A stretch of 64,000 nt of DNA from Bacillus sp. FJAT-29814 (GCF_001510715.1 NZ_LMTJ01000001.1:232471-296470); one strand, 5' to 3'. Counted from the stretch's first letter, positions 44,653-54,547 are shown. Notes: a model not told the origin generated them from the letters alone. Program-made: numbers and translations.

Positions 44653-46227
44653 ATGAAAATCAAAAACAAGTTGTTTATGTTGGTAACCATCTTGGTATTA
44701 GGTATAGCTCTATTTGGGTGTAGTGATAAAACTAGCGAAACTTCAAAAGAGAAATCCGGGGAAAATGAGGTAGTTAGTGGCGGGGAATTGAAGGTTGCCA
44801 TCCCTACTCAGCCACCGACACTAGATGCACATGTGACGACTGCATTAGTTACAAGAGACGTATCAAGACATATTTTTGAAACGTTAGTTGCTTTTAATGA
44901 AAACTTTGAACCCGTTCCAATGTTAGCGGAGTCGATTGATGTAAGTGATGACGGTAAAACGTATACATTTCATTTGAGAAAAGGTGTCAAGTTTCATAAT
45001 GGAAAAGAAATGACTGCCGAAGATGTTTTGGTGTCAATGAATCGCTGGTTGGGAAAATCCGGATCGGCACAAGCGGTTATTAAAGGGGCAAAATTTGAAG
45101 CAGGGGACGATGGAACGGTTTTACTTAAAGTGGAACAAGCTTCTTCATTAACCTTAAGTGTGCTTGCAAGCACAAACCAATTTGCCGCGATTATGCCGAA
45201 AGAAGTAATCGAGGCAGCTCCAGAGACAGGAGTTGAAGAGTATATTGGTACCGGACCGTTCCAATTTGTTGAATGGAAACATGATCAAGATATTCATTTA
45301 GCTAAATTCGACGATTATCAACCAGTCGATTTACCAGCAAGTGGTTTAGCAGGTAAGAAAGAAGCTTACGTTGATGATCTTTTTTTCGAATTCGTGCCTG
45401 ATAGCTCTACGAGATTAGCTGGGATTCAAACAGGTCAGTATAATGCAGTGGATGATATGCCAAGAGACCATTTTCAACAGTTGAATAGTGATCCGAATTT
45501 AAGTTTGGTTACATCTTTTAGCGGATTTTTATCCTTGACTTTTAATAGAAATCAAGGACCTTTTACGGATATAAAGATGAGACAAGCGGTTAATGCGGCC
45601 TTGGATGTGGATAGTATATTGAAGGGTGCGCTTATGGATGGATATCGCGCGGATTCCAGTTATATGTTGAAAGAAAATGTGGTGTGGTTTAGTGAAAAAG
45701 GAAAAGAGCAATATAACCAGCATGATACTAACAAGGCGAAACAATTACTTAAAGAAGCGGGTTATAACGGTGAAGAGATTACCATTTTGTCTACCAAAGA
45801 TGTCACATCAGCGAATAATGCAACGCTCGTCGTTAAAGAACAGCTTGAAAAATTAGGAATGAAAATTAAATTGGAGCTTTATGATTGGCCAACAACTGTA
45901 GCGCAGCGTGAACAACCAGATAAATGGCACCTATTTATTAGCGGTTTCGCTCCAGTGCCTTCTCCTGCAGAGGCTATATTTTTCAGTAAAACTTTTTATG
46001 GTGGGCCAGTTGATGAGAAAATCGCTGAAAAGTTGCATTCAATTAATACAGCTGCTTCTAATGAGGAAGCTAAAAAAACGTGGGATGAACTTCAAAAATA
46101 CTCTTGGGAATACTTACCGATTATTAAATTTGGAGACATTTCTCAAGTGTTAGCTGTGGAAAAGAAGGTAAATGGATTTAAATTTTTTAACGGTCCGGTT
46201 TTATGGAATACCAAAATAACAAAATAA
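44653..46227 (+). CDS. Peptide/nickel-type ABC transporter binding lipoprotein
   Basis: A family-5 (OppA/DppA/NikA) substrate-binding protein of 524 aa. The signal peptide ends in the lipobox LFGC (~residue 23). Family signatures are YTFHLRKGVKFHNGKEMTAE and GTGPFQFVEWKHD. GGAGGG precedes the ATG. Such proteins bind oligopeptides, but also opines, glycosides or other conjugates. Its place behind CoA-ligase and crotonase genes suggests a conjugated substrate of the pathway. A perfect palindromic hairpin follows before the permease genes. Confidence 0.92.
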   Translation: MKIKNKLFMLVTILVLGIALFGCSDKTSETSKEKSGENEVVSGGELKVAIPTQPPTLDAHVTTALVTRDVSRHIFETLVAFNENFEPVPMLAESIDVSDDGKTYTFHLRKGVKFHNGKEMTAEDVLVSMNRWLGKSGSAQAVIKGAKFEAGDDGTVLLKVEQASSLTLSVLASTNQFAAIMPKEVIEAAPETGVEEYIGTGPFQFVEWKHDQDIHLAKFDDYQPVDLPASGLAGKKEAYVDDLFFEFVPDSSTRLAGIQTGQYNAVDDMPRDHFQQLNSDPNLSLVTSFSGFLSLTFNRNQGPFTDIKMRQAVNAALDVDSILKGALMDGYRADSSYMLKENVVWFSEKGKEQYNQHDTNKAKQLLKEAGYNGEEITILSTKDVTSANNATLVVKEQLEKLGMKIKLELYDWPTTVAQREQPDKWHLFISGFAPVPSPAEAIFFSKTFYGGPVDEKIAEKLHSINTAASNEEAKKTWDELQKYSWEYLPIIKFGDISQVLAVEKKVNGFKFFNGPVLWNTKITK

Positions 46228-46233
46228 TTGGCA

Positions 46234-46263
46234 TTTCCTCGTCAACTATAGTTGACGAGGAAA
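46234..46263 (+). promoter_or_regulatory. Perfect 30-bp palindrome between binding-protein and permease genes
   Basis: TTTCCTCGTCAACTA is followed directly by its exact reverse complement. As RNA it forms a very stable hairpin just after the binding-protein gene and ahead of the permease ribosome-binding site. No T-run follows. An mRNA-protecting or attenuating hairpin is the likely role; a protein-binding operator is an alternative. Confidence 0.75.
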
Positions 46264-46284
46264 ACTTATAAAGGAGGGGAAACG

Positions 46285-47235
46285 TTGAAGGCTTTTATTT
46301 TAAAGCGGGTGTTGGCGCTTCTACCGATTTTGTTTATTGTATCGATCGTCGTTTTCTTAGTTATCCATTTAACGCCTGGCGACCCTGCAGCAGTGATGTT
46401 GGGGGATACAGCTTCGGAGGTGCAGGTTAAAGAATTGCGCGATCAACTAGGATTAAATGATCCAATCCATGAACAATATGTTCATTGGATATCTGGTGTG
46501 TTTCAGGGGGACTTTGGCTATTCGTATTTTATGAAACAACCCGTTATGGATACGATTATTAGCCATCTTGGACCAACTTTGTCGCTGGCGATTTTGGCCG
46601 AGATTATGGCCATTGTAATCGGGATTCCTTTAGGAATTATTGCTGCTACACGTCGTGGGTCTGTTACAGATCAATCTTTAATGGGAGTGGCCCTGTTAGG
46701 GATTTCCGTTCCAAGCTTCTTGCTTGGACTATTTCTTGTCTTAGTGTTTGCAGTGAAACTAAGATGGTTTCCGGTTGGTGGTTACGTGCCTTTAAGTGAA
46801 GGTTTATTGCTCCATTTGAAATATTTAATTATGCCTGCGATTGCATTGGGAAGCATGCAAATCGCTTTAACCGCTCGGATGACAAGATCCTCCTTGCTAG
46901 AAGTTCTAAATACCAATTTTATAAAAGCAGCCAGGTCAAAAGGTGTGAGAGAACGGCATGTGATTTACAGACATGCACTTCGCAATGCTTTTCTACCGAT
47001 ATTAACGGTTCTTGGTCAAACCTTTGGAGTGTTAATTACAGGTGCTGCGGTAGTAGAAACGATTTTTAATATTCCAGGTATTGGTCAACTCATTATTAAT
47101 TCAGTTGGAAGACGGGATTACTCCGTCATTCAAGGTGTGGTATTATTTGTAACCTTTACGTATGTGTTTATAAACCTAGTGATTGATTTGTTATATGGGG
47201 TGATTGATCCGCGAGTTAGGCTCGATCAAAAGTAG
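46285..47235 (+). CDS. ABC transporter permease DppB/OppB-type
   Basis: A 316-aa permease with six membrane segments. It has HLTPGDPAAVMLGD after the first helix, and the EAA loop (AARSKGVRERHVIYRHALRN) typical of DppB. An upstream in-frame codon at 46252 lies inside the palindrome; AAGGAGGGG and the TTG at 46285, followed by the usual KAFILKRVLALLP opening, give the start. It pairs with the DppC-type subunit. Confidence 0.9.
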   Translation: MKAFILKRVLALLPILFIVSIVVFLVIHLTPGDPAAVMLGDTASEVQVKELRDQLGLNDPIHEQYVHWISGVFQGDFGYSYFMKQPVMDTIISHLGPTLSLAILAEIMAIVIGIPLGIIAATRRGSVTDQSLMGVALLGISVPSFLLGLFLVLVFAVKLRWFPVGGYVPLSEGLLLHLKYLIMPAIALGSMQIALTARMTRSSLLEVLNTNFIKAARSKGVRERHVIYRHALRNAFLPILTVLGQTFGVLITGAAVVETIFNIPGIGQLIINSVGRRDYSVIQGVVLFVTFTYVFINLVIDLLYGVIDPRVRLDQK

Positions 47236-47249
47236 AAAGGAGACGAGAG

Positions 47250-48149
47250 ATGGAGGCGCTTGAAAAAAGAGAAGAACTCATTGCGATCAAGAGTAATTTG
47301 AAAAAACAACAACGACAGCTGTTTATCCGCCGTTTTTTTGCAAATAAATTAGCAGTCGTTGGTTTAGCTATTATTATATTTTTAACACTCCTTTCCCTTT
47401 TGGGTCCGCTTGTTATTTCGCATGATCCTTATGAAATGGCGGTGAATGATAGATTGGGGGCTCCTAGCTCAATTCACCTTCTGGGGACAGATGATTTCGG
47501 GCGCGATTTGCTTAGCCGTATTATTTACGGGGCGCAAGTATCGATGGGTGTTGGCTTTGCAGTTGCTGCTATCGCCTCTATCGTCGGTATGGCAGTAGGG
47601 TTATATGCTAGTTATTATCGCGTGTTAGATAATGTATTGATGAGAATTTGCGATGGGATTATGGCTTTCCCTGCTATTTTATTAGCGATTGCTCTTATGG
47701 CAGCGCTCGGGGCCAGTACAAATAATGTCATTTTATCGCTAAGTATCGTGTATACCCCATACATTGCCAGAGTTGTACGCTCGGCTGCGTTAGTCGTGCG
47801 GGAAGAAACGTATATAGAAGCAATGAAAGCGCAAGGGGCTTCCTCTTCGCGAATCATATGGCTTCACATTGCGCCAAACACACTATCTCCGCTTATTGTG
47901 CAGGCAACATTTATATTTGCTAATGCGATTATCGTTGAAGCGGCTTTAAGCTTTTTGGGGGCTGGTGTGCCTGCGCCTGATCCAAGCTGGGGTAATATAT
48001 TGTACGATGGAAAAAAGGTGATTTTTAATGCCTGGTGGATGGTTGTTTATCCTGGGTTATGCATTGTTCTTTCTGTATTAGGATTTAATTTATTTGGAGA
48101 CGGTCTTCGCGATTTATTGGATCCGCATACAAACCAAGCTAAGAAATAA
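47250..48149 (+). CDS. ABC transporter permease DppC/OppC-type
   Basis: A 299-aa permease with the LLGTDDFGRDLLSRIIYGAQ segment and the EAA loop EAMKAQGASSSRIIWLHIAP, both standard in DppC. AAAGGAG precedes the ATG, 14 bp after the DppB gene. With DppB it builds the membrane channel of the importer. Confidence 0.92.
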   Translation: MEALEKREELIAIKSNLKKQQRQLFIRRFFANKLAVVGLAIIIFLTLLSLLGPLVISHDPYEMAVNDRLGAPSSIHLLGTDDFGRDLLSRIIYGAQVSMGVGFAVAAIASIVGMAVGLYASYYRVLDNVLMRICDGIMAFPAILLAIALMAALGASTNNVILSLSIVYTPYIARVVRSAALVVREETYIEAMKAQGASSSRIIWLHIAPNTLSPLIVQATFIFANAIIVEAALSFLGAGVPAPDPSWGNILYDGKKVIFNAWWMVVYPGLCIVLSVLGFNLFGDGLRDLLDPHTNQAKK

Positions 48150-48200
48150 TCTGTTCATTATTTAAAGCATTAAAAAAGGCTGTGATAAAGGAGGACTTCC

Positions 48201-49220
48201 ATGCGTCAACAACCACTTTTAGAAATTAAAGATCTGAAAACACATTTTAACACAGAAAGAGGTAGAGTAACAGCAGTAGATGGGATTAGCTTTCATCTAG
48301 AAGAAGGAGAGATTTTAGGTGTTGTCGGTGAATCGGGCTGCGGGAAAAGTGTCACATCACAATCAATTCTTAGGTTGTTTGATGAAAAATATACGGTAAA
48401 ATACGATGGCGAAATTTTATTGAATGGTCAGGATTTGTTAAAACTGCCGATGTCGAAAATGCAAAAGCTTAGGGGGAACGATGTTTCGATGATTTTCCAA
48501 GATCCATTAAGTTCCTTGAATCCCGTCTATACAATAGGCTTCCAGATCGCTGAATCAGTTATGCTTCATCAAAAGCTTTCTAAAAAAGCGGCATATGAAC
48601 GAGCGGTTGAAATGTTGAGGCTTACAGGGATTCCTGCACCTGAAAAGAGAGTGAACGAGTATCCCCATCAATTATCGGGAGGCATGAGACAACGGGTGAT
48701 GATTGCAATGGCATTGGCCTGCCAGCCCAAGCTGCTCATTGCTGATGAACCGACGACTGCCTTAGATGTCACGATTCAAGCACAAATCTTGGAATTAATA
48801 GTAGGGCTAAATAAAGAGTTCGGAATGAGTGTCATTTTCATTACCCACGATCTCGGAGTGGTTGCTGAAGTGTGTTCTCGTGTTGTGGTGATGTATCTAG
48901 GTCAAATCGTTGAAGAAGCCGACGTGGAGACGCTATTTTTGAAACCGTTTCACCCTTATACAAAAGGATTAATAAAGTCAATCCCACAAATTGATGGTGA
49001 CAGGTCACAAGATTTACATGTGATTGAAGGAGCGATGCCATCGCTGTATGAGATGCCTAAGGGATGTCGATTTGCCTCGAGATGCCCTTACGCAGATGAG
49101 CTATGCCAGGAGAAAATGCCGGAATTAGAAACCGTTCAATCGTCGCATAAAGTCCGTTGTTGGCATTACGAAAAAATTGCCGAAAAGGAGGGGGTGACTT
49201 ATGCAATCGCAAGCAGCTGA
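48201..49220 (+). CDS. ABC transporter ATP-binding protein DppD/OppD-type
   Basis: An ATPase of 339 aa with Walker [11 protein letters not shown]-loop, signature LSGGMRQR, Walker [14 protein letters not shown]-loop THD, and the C-terminal oligopeptide-ABC extension with a Cys-rich segment ([14 protein letters not shown]), which can hold an Fe-S cluster in this family. AAGGAGG precedes the ATG. It overlaps the DppF gene by 20 bp. Confidence 0.93.
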   Translation: MRQQPLLEIKDLKTHFNTERGRVTAVDGISFHLEEGEILGVVGESGCGKSVTSQSILRLFDEKYTVKYDGEILLNGQDLLKLPMSKMQKLRGNDVSMIFQDPLSSLNPVYTIGFQIAESVMLHQKLSKKAAYERAVEMLRLTGIPAPEKRVNEYPHQLSGGMRQRVMIAMALACQPKLLIADEPTTALDVTIQAQILELIVGLNKEFGMSVIFITHDLGVVAEVCSRVVVMYLGQIVEEADVETLFLKPFHPYTKGLIKSIPQIDGDRSQDLHVIEGAMPSLYEMPKGCRFASRCPYADELCQEKMPELETVQSSHKVRCWHYEKIAEKEGVTYAIASS

Positions 49221-50214
49221 AAAGCATGTAAGAGTACAGCCAATTTTCGAACCTTCTAAGCCATTATTAGAAGTAAAAGGGTTAAAGAAACACTTCGAAA
49301 TACGAAATCCTTTAGGTCGGAGAGAAGCAACGGTTAAGGCAGTTAATAATGTCTCGTTTCAATTGCATGAAGGTCAGACATATGGCCTCGTCGGAGAATC
49401 AGGCTGCGGTAAAAGTACAACGGGCCGAACATTGTTAAGATTAATCGAACCAACTGAGGGAGAGGCCATTTATCAGGGGAGGGACATTTTTCAATTAAAA
49501 AATGCTGAATTTAAAAAAATTAGACAAGATTTGCAAATGGTTTTTCAGGATCCTTACTCCTCACTGAATCCACGAAAAAGAATTGGCCATACATTAGAGG
49601 AACCGCTTAAGATCCACGGTATTGGGCAAAAAAGCGACCGTGTTGACCTTGTGATGGATATTCTAGAAAAAGTGGGCTTACGAATGGAGCATTTTTACAG
49701 ATATCCACATGAATTTTCTGGCGGGCAGCGCCAGCGTATTGGGTTGGCTCGAGCACTTATTGTTAATCCAAAGCTTGTTATTTGTGATGAACCTGTATCA
49801 GCTCTTGATGTATCCATTCAATCGCAAATCATTAATTTATTGCGCAGTTTGCAAGCAGAGTTAAAGCTCACTTATTTATTTATTGCACATGATATTAGCG
49901 TTGTTCGCCATATTTCTGATCGAATCGGGGTCATGTATTTAGGGCAGATGGTCGAAGAGGCGCCGACGGATAGCTTGGTTGCCAATCCGCTTCATCCTTA
50001 CACGCAAGCGCTTTTGTCAGCAGTTCCAATTGCAAAGCCGAATTTCCAGAGAGAGAGAATTATTTTAAAAGGAGAAATTCCGTCACCGATGAATCCACCG
50101 TCAGGATGTATTTTTCATACGAGATGTCCAAAGGCTATGAAAATATGTAAAACTGATCTCCCAATAATAAAAGAAGTGTCGCCTGATCATTTCGTTAGCT
50201 GCCATTTATACTAA
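49201..50214 (+). CDS. ABC transporter ATP-binding protein DppF/OppF-type
   Basis: A 337-aa ATPase with GESGCGKST (Walker A), [15 protein letters not shown] (signature), [15 protein letters not shown] (Walker B) and the C-terminal [14 protein letters not shown] extension. AAGGAGGGGGTG inside the preceding gene serves as its ribosome-binding site, so translation is coupled. It completes a full five-gene importer (SBP-B-C-D-F). Confidence 0.93.
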   Translation: MQSQAAEKHVRVQPIFEPSKPLLEVKGLKKHFEIRNPLGRREATVKAVNNVSFQLHEGQTYGLVGESGCGKSTTGRTLLRLIEPTEGEAIYQGRDIFQLKNAEFKKIRQDLQMVFQDPYSSLNPRKRIGHTLEEPLKIHGIGQKSDRVDLVMDILEKVGLRMEHFYRYPHEFSGGQRQRIGLARALIVNPKLVICDEPVSALDVSIQSQIINLLRSLQAELKLTYLFIAHDISVVRHISDRIGVMYLGQMVEEAPTDSLVANPLHPYTQALLSAVPIAKPNFQRERIILKGEIPSPMNPPSGCIFHTRCPKAMKICKTDLPIIKEVSPDHFVSCHLY

Positions 50215-50234
50215 ATCATTTTGGCGGTTTTTAT

Positions 50235-51689
50235 ATGAATCTTACAAAGAAAGAGGTAATGAGAATAGGAAAATCGAACATTAGTAAATGGATTGATGAG
50301 AATGAAGCTAAATTTACGGATGTGGCCAAACAAATTTGGAATCATCCTGAAGTAGGCTATTGTGAAATCTTTGCATCTGCCTTGCAAATCAAAACGTTAG
50401 AAGAGGCAGGATTTAGGGTTACTTCTGGGGTAGGTGATGTGCCAACCGCATTTGTTGCTGAATACGGAAAGGGAAATCCAATCATAGGTATTCTTGGCGA
50501 ATTTGATGCTTTACCAGGATTATCTCAGCAGGCCACGCCCAATTATGTCCCTGTAGTTCCAAATGGACCGGGACATGGATGTGGCCACAACTTGCTCGGA
50601 ACAGCTGGGCTAGAAGCTGTGATTGCTCTTAAGGAAAGAATCGATGCGGAAATACTAGAGGGAACGATTCGTTATTATGGCTGCCCAGCTGAAGAGCTGC
50701 TTTCAGGAAAAACATTTATGGCAAGGGCGGGCGTATTTAATGATTTGGATTGTGCGCTTACTTGGCATCCTGGAACGACCAATATGACAGTAAATTTCCG
50801 TACACAGGCATTAACTGCAATTGAATTTTACTTTTCAGGAAGAACGTCCCATGCCGGTGCGGCTCCACATCTTGGCCGTAGTGCATTAGACGCTGTCGAG
50901 TTAATGAATGTCGGAGCTAACTATTTACGTGAGCATGTGCCAGATGGTACTAGAATCCACTATCAGATTACGAACGGGGGGATGGCACCCAATATCGTGC
51001 CGGAACATGCTAGTGTTTATTATTTTTTGCGCGGAGCAGACCGTAAGCAAGTAAATGAATTGGAAGAAAGATTAATAAAAGTTGCCCAGGGAGCAGCTAT
51101 GATGACAGAGACCTCGGTACGCTGGGAAATCAAATCTGGATGCTACGATACATTGCCCAATGAAACTCTAAATGAACTCATGTATACGCAAGCGAGAGCA
51201 GCAGGACCAATGGCTTTTACCGAAGAAGAAGAGAAATTCGCTGAAGAACTCCGCCAAACGGTCGATCCAACTGTATTGGCCGCAGCTATGCAACAAGCCA
51301 CTAGCGCGGATGCAAACAAAATACTCGATACGGGCTTTTATCACAACAAGAAGCATTTCGGTATAACCATGGGTGGATCATCTGATGTAGGAGATGTATC
51401 TTGGATTGTTCCGATGGGGCAAATAATGACCACCTGTGTTCCGCTCGGAGTTCAATTTCATACCTGGCAGGCTACGGCCTCAGTTGGTTCATCCATCGGC
51501 ATGAAGGGAATGCATTATGCAGCGAAAATAATGGCATTGTCTGCTTACGAATTGCTGCTAGATCAAGAGGGCATTCTTGAAAAAGCAAAAGCCGAATTCG
51601 TGGCAAGTACCAATGGGGTGAGTTATAAACCAGGTGTTCCTGCTAACATCAAACCACCTGTATCAAAAGGAGACAAGGTTCCTGTTTAG
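50235..51689 (+). CDS. M20-family amidohydrolase (AbgB-like)
   Basis: A metallo-amidohydrolase of 484 aa resembling AbgB (p-aminobenzoyl-glutamate hydrolase subunit) and other aminoacylases. Metal-binding regions are GEFDALPG, GPGHGCGHNLLG, PAEEL and LTWHPGTTN. The dimerisation insert is near residues 200-310 (FYFSGRTSHAGAAPHLGRSA). It likely cleaves an amide bond of the compound imported by the preceding transporter, releasing the acid that the CoA ligases activate (inference). Its ribosome-binding site is weak (GGCGG). It ends the first sigma-54 operon, followed by a terminator. Confidence 0.88.
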   Translation: MNLTKKEVMRIGKSNISKWIDENEAKFTDVAKQIWNHPEVGYCEIFASALQIKTLEEAGFRVTSGVGDVPTAFVAEYGKGNPIIGILGEFDALPGLSQQATPNYVPVVPNGPGHGCGHNLLGTAGLEAVIALKERIDAEILEGTIRYYGCPAEELLSGKTFMARAGVFNDLDCALTWHPGTTNMTVNFRTQALTAIEFYFSGRTSHAGAAPHLGRSALDAVELMNVGANYLREHVPDGTRIHYQITNGGMAPNIVPEHASVYYFLRGADRKQVNELEERLIKVAQGAAMMTETSVRWEIKSGCYDTLPNETLNELMYTQARAAGPMAFTEEEEKFAEELRQTVDPTVLAAAMQQATSADANKILDTGFYHNKKHFGITMGGSSDVGDVSWIVPMGQIMTTCVPLGVQFHTWQATASVGSSIGMKGMHYAAKIMALSAYELLLDQEGILEKAKAEFVASTNGVSYKPGVPANIKPPVSKGDKVPV

Positions 51690-51780
51690 ACAATTGGAGA
51701 TAATAACCATTTATAGCTGAATAAAAGCTTCTTTCGCTCCAACTAATAGCCAATTTTAACGACTCAAATACCTAAATAGA

Positions 51781-51815
51781 TTCAGGCAGGGCACAAACTC
51801 TGTCTGAAATTTTTT
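51781..51815 (+). terminator. Intrinsic terminator closing the first sigma-54 operon
   Basis: TTCAGGCAGGG pairs with CTCTGTCTGAA (two G-U pairs), has a short loop and is followed by ATTTTTTC. It separates the transporter operon from the next sigma-54 promoter. Confidence 0.75.
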
Positions 51816-51832
51816 CTTCCTTTTTAGGATCT

Positions 51833-51869
51833 TGATAAAAAATTCATCAATTGATTCTAAAATTCATCA
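51833..51869 (+). promoter_or_regulatory. Tandem UAS pair for the sigma-54 activator (site 2)
   Basis: TGATAAAAAATTCATCA (51833-51849) is identical to unit 1 at 39920. It is followed by 2 bp and TGATTCTAAAATTCATCA (51852-51869), two bases different from unit 2. It ends 51 bp before the -24 element, i.e. 20 bp (about two helical turns) closer than at site 1. Confidence 0.82.
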
Positions 51870-51920
51870 AATGTAAGTAAATTTTTCATCTTATTTCTAA
51901 ATATTCGTATTTTTTAGTAT

Positions 51921-51936
51921 TGGCACGGTACTTGCA
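51921..51936 (+). promoter_or_regulatory. Sigma-54 promoter of the dioxygenase operon
   Basis: TGGCACGGTACTTGCA is identical to the promoter at 40028 and is 66 bp upstream of the first ribosome-binding-site/start region. It should respond to the same activator. Confidence 0.9.
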
Positions 51937-52001
51937 TTAATAAAAGTTGTAGGATGTTATTTTATAAAAATGTGAAAGTAAATGAAAAGGAGTGATTGTC
52001 C

Positions 52002-53012
52002 ATGAGTCGAAGGTTGCCTAAATGGCTAACTGAAAACACGGTATTGCCGATTATTTCTGCCCCAATGTTTCTAGTATCAGGACCGGAGCTTGTCTTAAGC
52101 TGCTGCAAAAATGGAGTCATTGGTTCTTTCCCTGCCCCAAATGCTCGGACCATCGACATTCTTGAGGAATGGATGACCCGATTGACAACGGAGTTAAAGG
52201 AGTACAAAGAAAGAAATCCAGACAAAAAGGTGGCTCCCTGGGCAGCAAATATGGTCGCGCATCGAAGCTATAAACGCCTCCAGGAGGAACTTGCTCTATT
52301 GAAAAAATATCAACCGCCGATCGTCATTACCGCACTTGGGAGTCCAATCCCAGTTATTGAAACAGTTCATTCCTACGGAGGGCTTGTGTTTGCTGATGTG
52401 AATTCAGTCAAATATGCCAAAAAAGCAGCTCAAGCTGGTGTGGATGGTTTAGTTCTAGTCAGCGCCGGAGCTGGAGGACATACCGGATCTATTACTGGCT
52501 TTGCCTTTGTCGATGCTGTTCGAGAGTTTTGGGATGGAATCATCGTATTGGGCGGAGGAATTTCGACGGGAAAAAGCATTTTGGCTGCCCAAACATTGGG
52601 AGCCGACCTCGTGTATTTAGGGACCAAATTTATAGCAGCCAGTGAGAGTATGGCCAACGATCAATACAAGGAAATGCTCATTGAAGCAACACATGAGGAT
52701 ATCATCTTAACAAATGCATTTTCTGGTGTTCATGCCAATATGCTTCGGCAAAGCATTGAAAAAGCAGGCTATGATGTTAATAATCTATCGACTAAAAAAG
52801 CAATAAACTTTGACAATCCACATGGAGAAACAAAAGCATGGCGGGACATCTGGTCGGCCGGTCACGGCGTGGATGCGATTACAAAAGTTCAACCGGCAAA
52901 AGAAATCATTCAAGAGCTTGAACAGCAATACAGAAAGGCCTATTCAGATTTTCAGGAGCCAAATGAGTGGATTCCAGCGAAACAAAAGGAAAAGGAGGAA
53001 TTTATTCTATGA
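52002..53012 (+). CDS. Nitronate monooxygenase/NPD-family flavoprotein
   Basis: A 336-aa FMN-dependent TIM-barrel protein of the 2-nitropropane dioxygenase/FabK-like family. PIISAPMFLVSGPELVLSC is the N-terminal strand, VSAGAGGHTG carries the active-site His region, and IIVLGGGISTGKSILAAQTLGA is the phosphate-binding part. The family includes nitronate monooxygenases and enoyl reductases, so either nitro-compound oxidation or enoyl reduction is possible. A TTG at 51996 is inside the ribosome-binding window; the ATG at 52002 follows AAAAGGAGTG. Its stop overlaps the next start (ATGA). Confidence 0.85.
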   Translation: MSRRLPKWLTENTVLPIISAPMFLVSGPELVLSCCKNGVIGSFPAPNARTIDILEEWMTRLTTELKEYKERNPDKKVAPWAANMVAHRSYKRLQEELALLKKYQPPIVITALGSPIPVIETVHSYGGLVFADVNSVKYAKKAAQAGVDGLVLVSAGAGGHTGSITGFAFVDAVREFWDGIIVLGGGISTGKSILAAQTLGADLVYLGTKFIAASESMANDQYKEMLIEATHEDIILTNAFSGVHANMLRQSIEKAGYDVNNLSTKKAINFDNPHGETKAWRDIWSAGHGVDAITKVQPAKEIIQELEQQYRKAYSDFQEPNEWIPAKQKEKEEFIL

Positions 53013-54430
53013 TTGAAACAAAAACCTATCAAAATCCCTATTATCACGACGGTCTATACGCCCCGATTAAGGATGAAATGTATGTGGATGAATTAACGGT
53101 CCTTGAGGGGAAGGTACCAACTGATTTTTACGGAGCTTACGTGCGAAACGGCCCAAACCCAAAACATGAACCTAAGGGCCGCTATCATTGGTTCGATGGG
53201 GATGGTATGCTTCATGCTGTTTATTTCGAAAATGGAAAAGTCAGCTATCGAAACCGCTATATCCATACAAAGGCCTTCCAGCATGAAGCGATTGAAGGAA
53301 AAGCCATATGGGCAGGATTAATGGAAGATAAAAAGCAAAATCCGTTTTTTGAAAAAGAAAAAAATACATCCAATACGGATGTCGTCTTTCATAACAATAA
53401 TTTGCTGACACTTTGGTATCGTTCCGGCCAACCCTACAAAGTCGATGCAAGAACTTTGGAGACAATCGGAGTAGAAGATTTTGGCGGCCGTCTGACTTGC
53501 AATATTTCGGCCCATTCGAAAGTAGATGAGGCTACGGGCGAGTTTATTTTTTTCGATTATGGAAATGTGTATCCGTATATGATGTATGGCGTTGCTTCGG
53601 CAACAGGAGAGCTGATGCATTTTGCACCGGTTGAGCTTCCTGGACCGCGTCTGCCGCATGATATGGCGATTACAAAAAATTACTCGATCTTGATGGATTT
53701 GCCATTGTTTAATGACCCTGAATCCGCAAAATTAGGAAGATACAGCGTCAAGTTTTTCCGCGAATTGCCGAGCCGTTTTGGCATAATTCCACGTTATGGC
53801 GGAGCCGAGTCCATTCGCTGGTTTGAAGCAAGCCCTTGCTATATTTACCATGTGATTAATGCTTGGGAAGAAGGAGACGAGATTGTTTTAACGGGATGCC
53901 GGGTAAAAGAACCTGTTCCTCCAAGTACAAAAAGGGGCGGTCCAATTGAAAGAATGCTGGCTTTTCTCCGTATAGATGCCCAGCTTCATTACTGGCGCTT
54001 TAATTTGAAAACAGGGCAAGTAAAAGAGGGCGAGCTATGTGACATGAACACTGAGTTTCCGGTGATTAATCTTGATTATATGGGGCATAAATCGCGTTAT
54101 TCCTATAATGTTCATATCGGTCCTGGGGAAACGGTACAATTTGACGGTTTGGTAAAATATGACACATGGACGGGGCAATCGAAGAAGTACATGTTCGGAG
54201 AAGGCCGTTATGGTACGGAGGGGGCCTACGCACCGAAACTTAATGCCAAAGCTGAGGATGATGGTTATTTGGTGACATATGTTCATGATCAGCGTGAGAA
54301 TCGATCGGAACTGATTATTATGGATGCGAAGGAATTTGAACTTGGCCCGATTGCAAGACTCCTTGTGCCACAACATATCCCAATGGGCTTCCATGCTACT
54401 TGGATTAACGGGAAAAAGCTTTTCACGTAA
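53009..54430 (+). CDS. Carotenoid-cleavage/lignostilbene-type dioxygenase
   Basis: A retinal-pigment-epithelium-65/CCO family non-haem iron oxygenase of 473 aa. The seven-bladed propeller carries all four iron ligands: His169 (SAHSKVD), His217 (LPHDMAI), His281 (YHVINAWEE) and His462 (GFHATW). N-terminal YVRNGPNPKHEPKGRYHWFD and GDGMLHAV are hallmarks. The enzyme splits a C=C bond into two carbonyls; bacterial relatives act on stilbenoids, isoeugenol-type propenylphenols or apocarotenoids. The ATG overlaps the preceding stop, so the two are translationally coupled. This is the chemically most telling gene of the regulon. Confidence 0.93.
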   Translation: MIETKTYQNPYYHDGLYAPIKDEMYVDELTVLEGKVPTDFYGAYVRNGPNPKHEPKGRYHWFDGDGMLHAVYFENGKVSYRNRYIHTKAFQHEAIEGKAIWAGLMEDKKQNPFFEKEKNTSNTDVVFHNNNLLTLWYRSGQPYKVDARTLETIGVEDFGGRLTCNISAHSKVDEATGEFIFFDYGNVYPYMMYGVASATGELMHFAPVELPGPRLPHDMAITKNYSILMDLPLFNDPESAKLGRYSVKFFRELPSRFGIIPRYGGAESIRWFEASPCYIYHVINAWEEGDEIVLTGCRVKEPVPPSTKRGGPIERMLAFLRIDAQLHYWRFNLKTGQVKEGELCDMNTEFPVINLDYMGHKSRYSYNVHIGPGETVQFDGLVKYDTWTGQSKKYMFGEGRYGTEGAYAPKLNAKAEDDGYLVTYVHDQRENRSELIIMDAKEFELGPIARLLVPQHIPMGFHATWINGKKLFT

Positions 54431-54431
54431 C

Positions 54432-54485
54432 AAGCCCAAGAGAGGGCAGGCAAGTTTGACCTGTTTTTGGGAAGGGCTTACTTTT
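54432..54485 (+). terminator. Possible terminator/attenuator after the dioxygenase gene
   Basis: AAGCCC (54432-54437) pairs with GGGCTT (54474-54479) and encloses a second CAGG/CCTG stem, followed by ACTTTTTC. The stem is interrupted, so partial attenuation before the CoA-ligase gene is more likely than full termination. Confidence 0.4.
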
Positions 54486-54547
54486 TCTAAAGAAAAGAGA
54501 AGTGGGCCTTCCAAAATATAAACGTGATAGAAGGGGACGGTAAAAAT

